Assembly (NCBI GenBank): GCA_022036555.1
Contig: CM039128.1
Coordinates: 18,191,640-18,255,639, forward strand
DNA from: Microstegium vimineum
Lineage: Eukaryota; Streptophyta; Magnoliopsida; Poales; Poaceae
Direction: 5' to 3'
DNA length: 64,000 nucleotides
The notes below the pieces were generated by a model. That model did not search any database, was not told the DNA's origin, and saw only the letters and a program-made list of their open reading frames with translations. Below, one piece after another: positions 1 through 9,142 of the stretch (the stretch's first letter is position 1; each line of letters starts with the position of its first letter). The position numbers and the translations under genes were made by a program.

Positions 1-859
1 TCCTCATCACCGCAAGGGTAGCACCCCATGGCTGAGCCACCATGCCGACGGTTCAATGGTTGTTGTGAAACCATGAGAACTTGGTGATGACCAAAGCCAG
101 ATCATCATCTCCAAGAGCCTCCACTTGCTCCTCTATCACAGAAATCAAAGACAAAGCAAACAAGGAGTGTGAAGGGTCAGAGGAGGAAGAAGACGTACCG
201 CTGGGGCCAGAAACCAACGCCATAGAAGGTTTCAACGGGTTCTCAAGCTTGGCCCGGGTCTGGTAGTCAATCTCCGAGGACTTGAGCTTGTTGAACAGCT
301 CGTCCACGGTCAGGGCATCATATCCCGGTGACTCCTGAATGGCTGCCACCTTTATCTCCCACACCTTCCGATCAAGAGCATGCAAAAACTTGATAGCCAT
401 CTCATGATCATCATAAGGCAAGTTGGCCCGATTGGCACGCATCTTGTTGACAATAGATTGGAAGCGAGTGAACATCCCGTCAACAGATTCGCCGACCAAC
501 TGAGCAAAGTTCTCGTACTCTCTATGGTACGTGTCAAAGAGTCTAGACTTGATCTGAGGGTTGCCCTCATGATATCTCAAGAGTGTTTGTCAGATCTCCC
601 GTGCCATAGTGAGACTCGAAACCGGCTCAAACTCCGGAAGAGACAGACAAGAGAAGAGAATGCTACGGGCTCTTGCATTAGATACATGCTACATAACCTA
701 GGCATCGGTGATCCGAGCCTCAAGAACCACATAGTTCTCATTCTCACAAATCTCCCAAAACTTCGTATCAAGCCCTTGGAGGTAAGCAAACCTGCGCACC
801 TTCCAATAGGCAAAGTTGGTTCCATCGAAGTAAGGAGGTTTACCAGCACCTCGCTCCAT
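1..859 (-). pseudogene. gag of Sirevirus-like Copia element A (UBN2 type), cut by window edge
   Basis: Encodes the capsid/nucleocapsid polyprotein of a Ty1/Copia element, which packages the element RNA in virus-like particles. The start ATG at 859-857 is about 50 bp inside the primer binding site and reads MERGAGKPPYF, the same start as copy B at 46218. The UBN2-type core (YENFAQLVGE, IVNKMRANRA, LTVDELFNKLKSSEIDYQ) follows. A Ser-rich linker leads to a zinc knuckle that is only begun at the left edge. Damage: in-frame stops at 700-698 (TAG), 691-689 (TAG) and 592-590 (TGA), plus a one-base deletion near 56-60 relative to copy B that breaks the frame before the knuckle. Protease and pol would lie left of the window. 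Family assignment is firm; the gene is dead. Confidence 0.85.
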
Positions 860-907
860 GTCGCCTTCGCGGATCAAGAACTGTGTAAGGTGGATTGTTC
901 CTTAACT

Positions 908-921
908 GGCTTTGATACCAA
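908..921 (-). other. Primer binding site of element A (initiator Met tRNA)
   Basis: The minus strand reads TTGGTATCAAAGCC, one base from the usual plant TGGTATCAGAGC complement of the initiator methionine tRNA 3' end. It lies one base from the inner LTR end at 923, which identifies the LTR at 923-2904 as the 5' LTR of a minus-strand element. Confidence 0.85.
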
Positions 922-922
922 T

Positions 923-2904
923 TTAAGGATTGAAAATGGCGACCAGAGGGGGGTGAATGGGAGCCAAATAAAATTCAACTCAAAGACTTGGCCCTTGTCC
1001 CAAACTCACACTCAATACATGACCTCAGAAGAACCGACTCGCACATGACCTAAGAAGTATGTGGACACCTTAGGAAGACCCCTAAAGGTGCAGCGGAGTG
1101 GTCAGAGAAGATGGATAACGATCAAAGCCACGAACTCAAAACCGATACACCGAGAGCGGTACTCGCAACCCCTAGAGAGAAGAGGCAAGGGCACACCCAA
1201 AAATACTTATGAGAACTGGTCTCAAAAGTACCTAATCAGGTTCCTTACGTGAATACAAATCCAACACAACAAATGGAACTTGATTCGGAGTCCGGACGAG
1301 AGAGAAACGGCCAAAACAGCGACGAAGAAAATCCTGAAAACCTTGCTGGAAGGGCGACGGACGCTGTAGAGGGCGACGGACTGAGTCCGACGGGCGACGG
1401 TCGCTGCTCTGTCAGGAGCGTCCGACTCTCAAAAAACAGCCCGAAAACAGCCCCAGCGATGGAAGATCACGACGGACGCTGTCGTCAGCACTACGTAGCA
1501 TCCGGCGCCTCCGACGGACCGTCCGACGCCAAACTCTGGAGCGTCCTACACCCCCGAAATCTGCACAGCGATCCCGAAAATCGTTTTCTCTCCTCCAAAT
1601 CTTCCCAAAACTCAACCAAACGAACTCCAACTGCAACCAAACTTTGTAGGCATGATCCTTGTACAGTTGGGGAGCTAATCCTAAGAAATCATCGCTCAAT
1701 TTGGTGAGAATTAAAGGGAAATGAGGATTTGGGGGAAAAGGGGCAAGAACGAAGAACACCGCAAAGAAATCGTCCGATCTACGCACTCGTGAGGTTTGAG
1801 GGGAATTCCTTTGGTGCAAAGATGCTCCTCACGAATACGAACAACTTGGTTCAAATGGATTTGCAAGAGCTACTCCCTACAAAGAGAAATCATCTCGGGA
1901 AAAAGAGGGAGCAAAAACAAAATGCAAAGAACACAAGCAAAACGGGGACACGATCAAGAAGTCGAAGCCACCATGGCTTACACAGGTTACGGCCTCCGAT
2001 TCCTCGCAACAAACTCAAGTCCTTACAGAGGTTGGTGAAATCAACCTAGGGATCTCATGAACTAGAGAGAGGGTATAGAGAGAGAGAGTTTGGGAAAAAT
2101 GATTAGGGTTCAAGAGATAGAATGAGGGATACCCCTTCACCCCCTACTTATCGGGCTTTGGCTATTTCCCAAAGACCCCCCTAGATACATTGAGTGAACT
2201 ACCTAGCCTAAGCATTGCAGTCCAAGCTCCGGAAAATATCTCCCGCATTTTGAATGGACGGCCCCGCTTCCTGCCGGGAGTTGTCGTCGCCTCGACGCAA
2301 CCTCCAGGATTCCGCCACATGCCATCCCCGCTTCCTCGGAAGCTCTGCCTAGGTTTTGAGGCCCAAACCCAGGAAACCCGCCACCGGTAGCTTTGGGCTC
2401 AACTACCGAACCCCGAGTTTTGCGGCCCAAACTCGGAAACCGACGCGAATGGTTTTGAGGCCCAAACCACCAAACCACTCGACGCGAGCCACCTTGTCTT
2501 CGCCCGATCGGACTCCGAGTCCCCTGAGCCTCCGCTCGACTTGCGCGTCCACCGTCTTGACTCGGTCGACTCGGTCTACCTCCATGTCTTCTCACACTCA
2601 CCGGTGCCAAGTACTAGCCACCAGAGCTAGTCCACCGGCGCCCATGGTCCCTTAGTCCGAGCCCCGCTTCCGCCCTTCACCCCTCTCAGTCCATCGGCAC
2701 GGCAAGCCTCTACTCGACCTTCTCCACACCATTGACCACTGTCACTAGGCATAACACCTACACACCACAAGCCGATAGACAAGCAGACATTTCTGCTTTC
2801 GCAGAGGTTAGGGTAAGCCACTCAATTTGAAACACTCACGTGTTGGTCAATCACTCATCATCAAAGCTGAACATCCATGGGTACTTATCCACCATGTGTT
2901 CACA
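923..2904 (-). repeat. 5' LTR of Sirevirus-like Copia element A
   Basis: This is a 1982-bp LTR, homologous over its length to 44231-46179 (B) and 60332-62092 (C). In sense orientation it begins TGTGAACACATGG (2904 downward) and ends at 923, where the expected terminal TGAAGG (plus strand) is mutated to TTAAGG. It contains a CpG-rich tract near 1330-1545 with repeated GACGGACGC/GCGTCCGAC words. Flank 2905-2909 is GGTGG; the matching target duplicate would lie left of the window. Open frames within it are not conserved genes. Confidence 0.88.
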
Positions 2905-3015
2905 GGTGGCAACAAGTATGGTTTTGTGATAGTGGATGACTTCACAAGATACACATGGGTATTCTTCTTGAGTGACAAGAGTGACACATTTGATATCTTC
3001 AATTCATTTTTCAAG
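2905..3015 (+). pseudogene. Copia E integrase fragment (first catalytic Asp region)
   Basis: Reads GGNKYGFVIVDDFTRYTWVFF and on to about FNSFFK, matching copy F integrase at its first catalytic Asp region. The integrase core inserts element cDNA into the host chromosome. The reading breaks off inside a short shared AAGATG-like stretch at about 3012-3018 and passes into Gypsy integrase of D1. About 12 codons present in F (the RCHNEFETT region) are missing between here and the resumption at 8283, so the junction is a deletion and not a clean insertion. No start or stop belongs to this fragment. Confidence 0.85.
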
Positions 3016-3895
3016 ATGCGCCACTGATCTCATCGGTCAAATTTATCCACCATCGAGTAAAGGACATAAGTTTATACTTGTTGCTACCGATTATTTCACG
3101 AAGTAGGTTGAAGCTATCCCATTGAAGAAGGTGATGTCAGCAAACATGATAGATTTTGTGAAAGAACATATTGTTTACCAATTTGGTATTCCTCAAACTA
3201 TTACTACCGATCAAGGAACTATGTTCACATCGGGAGAGTTTGATGAATTTGCTACTGGTATGGGGTTTAAAGTTTTGAACTCATCTCCTTATTATGCTCA
3301 AGCTAATGGTCAAGCCAAAGCAACCAATAAGGGAGTCATTAAGCTTATCAAGCGCAAGATTGAAGAGAACCCTAGAAGGTGGCATATAGTACTGAATGAA
3401 GCTTTGTGGTTGTATCGGATGGCATGTCATGGTGCTACTAAGGTTTCGCCATATCAGTTGGTGTACAGACACGATGCTGTCCTACCTTGGGAAAATAAAA
3501 CTGGTTCTAGACGATTGTTTTCCCAAGACCAATTAGCGGTTGATGAGTATGATATCCTTATGAAGGATGAGTTAGAAGACCTAGCGGGTCATCAGCTAAG
3601 AGCTCTAATTAGTATCGAGGAGAAGAAGAAAAGGGTTGTCAGATGGTATAACAAGAAGGTGAAGGTAAAAGAATTCGCCGATGGTGATTTGGTGTGGAAA
3701 CTGATTTTACCGATTGGGACTAAAAGTTCGAAATTTGGAAAGTGGTCTCCTAATTGGGAAGGTCCTTTTCGAATAAATTAGTCTATTCCTGGCAACGCTT
3801 ATATTTTGGAAACCCTCGAAGGGGTTGCATTTTCCAGAGCGATTAACGGTAAATATTTAAAGAAATATTACCCTAGTATCTGGATAGATGCATAG
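3015..3895 (+). pseudogene. Gypsy D1 integrase, 3' end of pol
   Basis: DDE integrase core: VATDYFTK (first Asp) and TTDQGTMFTSGEF (second Asp) are present. The third catalytic residue, Glu in QANGQAEATNKG of copy D2, is Lys here (AAA, 3317-3319). In-frame stops lie at 3104-3106 (TAG for the Trp after FTK) and 3779-3781 (TAG). The C-terminal part continues to a stop at 3893-3895 after YYPSIWIDA. Nearly identical residues in D2 (53520-53910) confirm the family. The catalytic change and the stops make it inactive. The stop lies inside the end of the antisense gene, so the two overlap tail to tail by about 22 bp. Confidence 0.87.
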
Positions 3896-6800
3896 TGATA
3901 TAAAATACCGATGACGGAGTCATTGTGCAAAACATTGGTAGAAAAGGTGTTAACATTATATTACAAGGGAATCGGTCATCAGGTTCGCATACAACAAATT
4001 CCAGCAGAGATTGAATAGATGAGATCGCATGAAGGCGAACTTGGTCGGCTTCCTCTATCTCCTTGGTGTCGTCATCGGCAGTACCCTTGATTGGTTTGAT
4101 TTTCCTCCGCAGCAGAAGAGCTTCGCGAGCATCGGCATCCCTCTCATGTTGCAAGGCTTTAGTAGTGGCAGGGAGTTGGATTTTCTTCTGGTTGGCTGAG
4201 TTCAAAGCTTCGTCTACTCTCTTCAGCTCGGCTAGCAGTCCCTCTTTTTGTGCCGATAGACAAACAATCTCTTTGTTCGAGTTCGATGCTAGAAGCTTTT
4301 AGATGACCGATGTCTTTATGCTTTTCATCTGCGGTTTGCTTGAACTTGAATATTTCTTCTTCGAGTTTTGCTTGAGTAGCTCTATCGGCAATGCGGCGTG
4401 AGGCATTTTGGTATTGCAGTTGCCGGCTCTCGAGGAATGCTGCTTGGAAGAGTACTTCTTCGATATCGGCAGGAAGCTGGCTTTGGATCTCCCTGAAAGC
4501 TACTCTTACTGCGCTGGAATCTTGGACCAGTTGAGATGTATTTTGTTGCAGTAGAAGTAATAGTGCTTCATGTTTGGATTTCACTTCTACCGATATGACG
4601 GTCGAAGCTTGAGCAGAACTTTCCTCTTCGTCGGCATCATCTGGAAGATTGATGGCAAAGGAGAATAGACTATTGGGAGAATCTTGAGCCTGAAAAGAGA
4701 AGGATTAAGATTTGTCGGCTGCAAGCTTGTGTCTTGCAAGTTTATAATAAATGTTTAATTTACCTATTTGAGAGCGGCCTCCTGCCTTGGATCTGGCATA
4801 GTTGGCGTATCGGCGAATGTTGCCGATGAACTTGCCTGGGCGGAAGGACCAATTGGTGCTGGTACTGATGCTGATGCCGGTGTTGTTTCAGTTGTTGCGG
4901 CCAGCCCCTACGGAGACGGTGCTGTTGATTGGTCAAGGATAGGTGCCGATGCTGGTTCCAGTGTTGGTGTATCGGTAGGATCTTGAGGAGATGCAGCTGG
5001 TGATGTGCTTGGAGCTGATGGCTTTGGGCGTTTCGGTTTGGGAGCAGTACTTGATGAGCCCCGGCGTTTTGGCTGTTGCATTTGGGGGCATCGGCAAGTT
5101 GAACTGTAGAAATTTGCACGTTTGGAACGGTCGCCGATGAACTTGTCTACTGCAGAAGAAAATTTGATGCGGATCGAATAAAATTGTCGATTAAAAACGT
5201 TGTTGCGATCGGCATAGATAAATAAAGATTTGTTACCGTGAAAGCTTGTGCTAAGACAACAGCAGCAGTGGTAGCATCATCGGTTGGCAATGGCCGAGTT
5301 CTGATGGTGACCTTAGGAACTTCCTTGTGATGCATGAGAGCAGACAATGAAGGGGCCTTGCTGCCGATTATCGATGTAGGGTTCATCGGTCACAAGTTGA
5401 AATGTTTGCCACTCTTGCTCTTTTTGGGGATTAAATCATTAACCTATTGACAGAGGGTTAGTTACCGATGCATTTGAAAAGTTAATGAAAAAATAGTATC
5501 GGAAATAAGCTTACCGCGTCATCGGGTATGACATGATCAACATCAATCAAGTGCCGATAATAGTGTGATGATGCGACAAATAGTTGGTCCTTCCACTCTT
5601 GCCACCAAGACTTGTATGATTCAGTGATGAAGGATGTCGGCGCCCAAGAGGATAAATCGATGTTGGCTACATCGGCATGAGGGGAGAGAGTGACAATTTT
5701 ATTCCACTCCATAGCACTAGAGATGACCTCTCTTGGTTTTATCACGTTAACATAGCTGAGTTTGATTGACAATTGACCAAATGCTAGTTGTCTTGCTGCT
5801 GCCGATGGATAATGGAACTCATATGATGGATGAGAGTTCTTCCTGGTCCCAAAGATGTTAACTGGAATAGCCGGGGGAACGAAGGTAGCCTTCATGATTC
5901 CTTCGTTTTGTGGTATATTCCCATTGGTGAGGTTGAAGGAAAGTGGAAACCGGTTATCTTCATCGACATAAGGCCACCAGACTCGTTATGCAGCAGGGAT
6001 TCCACAGTAGAGCCTCTGGAAGAACATGTCAAATTGATCTTCATTGGCATCAGTTCCTGGTAACACTATCATGGCTTCCCCAAAATTGAGTGGGGAACGG
6101 GTTGCCGATTCGTCATCATCAAAGACATAGTCTTCGGATATATCTCTTGGGAACTGCTGACTGACCAGATCAAATTGAAGGCATTTATGCATGTGGGCGT
6201 TCAGCCATAAGTTAATAAACCATCAAGGACCTCCAAGGTTGCCGATGGGCTCTCCTAGTAGTAATTTTCTCGATACCTGGTGTAGGAGGTGATAAACTGA
6301 ACCGAGGAGGTATCGGCCAAGGGGAAATTCTCCATCGACTAAAAGCTCTGCTGCAGGAAGATACATGTTGGTGGGTCCGACTGTTCTGCCACAGAAAATG
6401 AACTTCTCCAACCACATGTTAAGGAAGGTGGCATGCTCCCTTGGGCTTAACGATCCAATCTTCTGATACTCTTGGATGTATCCGGTCCAACCACCGATGT
6501 TACGTGTGCTTACCCGATGTTCAGACTTCTTGCGGAAAAGGGTAGCAGGATCGGCAGAAGAGACGTCGAGGCCAGTAAGCATGTGTACATCGGCAAGTGT
6601 GGGGGTGGCTGGTCCATGTCTGAATAGAAATGCGTTCATTGTATCGGACCAGAAATAAGAAGCAGCAATCATCATATTTTCATTCTTGGCCATATCGGCA
6701 ATGGACAGTCTAACGCATTGGTCGATGTTGTGCTCTGACCAATAGAGTTGTTGTGATCTAGCTATCCTGAGGTACCAGTTCTTCCACCCTTTGGTAGGTT

Positions 6801-7091
6801 TGGGCCAAGAGAGAAAGGTGTCTGTCCATAACCCTAGATCGAAATGCTCGGATCTAAAAGGGATGCGGTTGGTTTCTGCGTTGATGAGGTTGATCGGATC
6901 GGTATTCCCCATTGGGCCTAAACAGCAGAGATGTGCTTGATCGGTAGGGATCACTATTTTGTTGCGCATTTCCTAGATCCAGAAAGCGAAGAAAGGAGAA
7001 GAAAAGAAATCAAGAAATAGTGCGGGAGGATAAAATTGCAGTATATCTAGCGAAGAAAGATTACCGCAGAAGCAGTGAAGTTGATCGCCAT
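3873..7091 (-). pseudogene. Antisense PMD (plant mobile domain) gene of Tat element D1, multi-exon
   Basis: Proposed exons on the minus strand: 7091-7065 (27 nt, MAINFTASA), 6972-5515 (1458 nt, 486 codons), 5443-5237 (207 nt), a Pro/Ser/Thr-rich exon near 5155-4760, and a coiled-coil exon from 4689 down to about 3873. GT/AG borders are visible: gtaatc after 7065, ctag before 6972, gtaagc after 5515, gtaac after 5237, ttttcag before 4689. Exon 2 carries the plant mobile domain (PF10536-like): LGPMGNTDP, TPTLADVHMLTGL, FLNMWLEKFIFC, LGRYLLGSVYHLLHQ, SWWQEWKDQLF. PMD proteins act in silencing in plants (the MAIN/MAIL family) and are common in transposons; the role here is unknown. Damage: stops at 6225-6223, 5988-5986 and 5392-5390, and frameshifts in the last two exons. 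J carries the homologue. Confidence 0.75.
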
Positions 7092-7478
7092 TGAAGCGGA
7101 AGTTCTTGCAAGGGGTCATGCCTCCTGATGAGAGAAGAAGCCGCCGTTGGAATGGTTGCCGGAGTGCTCCTTGGATATGACGATGGAATGAAGATGAAAA
7201 CGTGAGCTCAGGGTGAAAAGGAGAACGGGTGGTAATCTTTATAGGCCTAGGTCAAAGGGCATTTTCGAGTTTTCTTTTTGACTGAGCAGAGATATGGAAG
7301 GATATCATGATGAATTTGCACGGTGATCGAGGAGTTGCAATTGTTGGCGCTTCATTCGCAGGAGTTGTGGGTAATTTGCAGTGATAACGCGCGGAAATCG
7401 AAATGACGGCATGGATATTTTGGAGGGAAAGATTACCATAGAGTAAATTTCGGTGCATAAGATATTTTATACTCCGAA

Positions 7479-7491
7479 TTTGGGGGCCATG
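7479..7491 (+). other. Polypurine tract of Tat element D1
   Basis: TTTGGGGGCCATG directly precedes the LTR start TGTTGACACC. The same arrangement occurs in D3 (12417-12429) and, on the minus strand, in J (38179-38167). It primes plus-strand cDNA synthesis and marks the following LTR as a 3' LTR. Confidence 0.8.
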
Positions 7492-8282
7492 TGTTGACAC
7501 CATTTTTCGTACGGGTCAATATTAAACCAAGTACATTGATCGACAAGGAGCTAATCGTTGTTCCTCATCGGCATCAAGATGCTACCAGTCAAGTTACCGA
7601 TAGAGGCAGAGGAAATCGCCGATGGTGAATTTGATTGAAGAAGCGTCAAGGGAGAAAGAAGATGTGTTTGCCAATAAGGAGGTATTGTTGATGGATACGA
7701 GTTGATGTGGCTGACGTCAGCAGGAAGTTGCCAATGGCAATAGAAGGGAATTGCGGATTGAAGGGATCTGCCGATGGAAACTTTCATCGTAAGGGAGAAG
7801 GATAAGGAAACTAGTGACTTTTATGTTAATATTATAGTTTGAGTCTGACTCTTGCACGAGTCGTTTTGTTTCCTTAAAAATAGGAGTTCTGTTTAGGTAT
7901 GAGTCATGTATGTTTACAACTCCTTTTACCGGAGTATAAATATGTACCCAGGGGTGGTGTAGAAAAGGGACAATCAATCAAATACAAATCCATTACTTTT
8001 ATCTACTTTTTCAGCATCTACTTTTATCGCATTAGTTCTAGCTTACCTACGAGTTCTTACGATCTCGACAGGCTGCATCTACAAGATCTCCGTCTACCTC
8101 GCGAGTTCCGCATTTTGATCAAGTTGAGCTTTGACGTCCGGGCGTATCGCTGTCATCTCGTTCAATCTTGTTCTAGTTATTGTCCTTGTCGATTAACTAG
8201 TCAAATCGACCGGCACACCTTGGATATCGAATTCGGGTATAAGCTTGAGGTGTTCGCAGATCCGACGCTTTTTGTGTCAACA
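7492..8282 (+). repeat. 3' LTR of Tat element D1
   Basis: A 791-bp LTR with termini TGTTGACACC and GTGTCAACA. Copies are at 12430-13213 and 48861-49729. It contains a TATA box at 7935-7942 (TATAAATA, after ACCGGAG) that is conserved in all three copies, and many CCGAT words in the first third. The right end abuts Copia E integrase at CAAGAGAG; no matching duplicate survives on the left because that side is deleted. Confidence 0.9.
7935..7942 (+). promoter_or_regulatory. LTR TATA box (D1)
   Basis: TATAAATA in the context ACCGGAGTATAAATATGTAC, repeated at 12868-12875 in D3 and 49379-49386 in D2. This is the likely core promoter of the genomic RNA. Confidence 0.6.
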
Positions 8283-9142
8283 CAAGAGAGTTAGAAGTGA
8301 CAATGGGAGTGAGTTCAAGAACACAAGAATTGAAGATCTTTGTGATGACTTTGGAATCAATCATCAATTCTCTCCAAAGTACACTCCTCAATCCAATGGG
8401 ATAGTTGAAAGGAAAAATAGAACTTTGATTGACATGGAAAGATCAATGCTAAGTGAGTACAATGTGAGTGACTCTTTTTAGGCCAAAGCTATCAACACGG
8501 CTTGCTACTCTAGCAACCGTCTCTATTGTCATGGGATACTTGAGAAGACTCCCTATGAGCTATTGAATGGAAGAAAGCCAAACATTGCCTACTTTAGGGT
8601 GTTTGGGTGCAACTGCTATATCTTGAAGAAGGGAACTAGGTTGAGAAAGTTTGAGAAAAATGTGATGAGGGATTTCTACTTGGTTACTCAACAACTAGCA
8701 AGGCTTATAGAGTATGGAACTTGACTAGTGGCATTCTTGAGGAAGTGCATGATGTTGAATTTGATGAAACTCAAGGCTCTCAAGATGAAGAAGAAAACTT
8801 AGATGATGTGAGGTGACACGTTGGTCAATGCTATGAAAGATATGGATATTGGTGACATTAGACTAAGACAAGTCTAAGATGAAGATGAAGATCAAGTAAC
8901 CATTCCAAGTGATCAAGCTAGTGGTTCTCCAACTCAAGATCAAGCAAATACTAGTGAAGATCAAGTTCAAGCTAGTTCATCATCTCAACCAAATAACATC
9001 AACATGCAAGTGCTCCAACCTACCAACATTGCAAGAGATCATCCTCTAGATCAAGTTATTGGAGGCATTCAAAGTGGTGTTCAAACAAGATCAAGATTGG
9101 CTTCATTTTGTGAGTATTATTCCTTTGTATCATCATTTGAGC
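8283..9142 (+). pseudogene. Copia E pol: integrase C-terminal half and start of RT linker
   Basis: Resumes at RVRSDNGSEF (second catalytic Asp), then PQSNGIVERKNRT with the catalytic Glu, AINTACYSSNRLY and FRVFGCNCYILKKGTR, as in copy F. An in-frame stop interrupts YNVSDSF (Trp expected) near 8479-8481. A frameshift lies near 8655-8665 (after RLRKFEK), and further stops follow in the acidic linker. At 9138-9142 (TGAGC) it is split by the solo LTR K and continues at 12034. The piece is a defective relic with no independent function. Confidence 0.85.

Larger units (their letters stand above)
3015..8282 (+). mobile_element. Tat-lineage Ty3/Gypsy element D1, 3' half
   Basis: Contains, in order, the integrase C-terminal two thirds (3015-3895), an antisense intron-bearing PMD gene (7091-3873), a polypurine tract (7479-7491) and the complete 3' LTR (7492-8282). 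The 5' LTR, gag, protease, RT and RNase H are absent, apparently lost in a deletion that also took a few codons of host Copia E. Lineage is inferred from close identity with D2, which has the extra RNase H domain typical of Tat elements. The word CCGAT/ATCGG recurs densely throughout, in LTR, introns and coding parts. Confidence 0.88.

Noticed and set aside
4063..5000. Plus-strand Ser/Ala-rich frames in D1
   Set aside because: They are shadows of the minus-strand coiled-coil and Pro/Ser-rich exons of the PMD gene.
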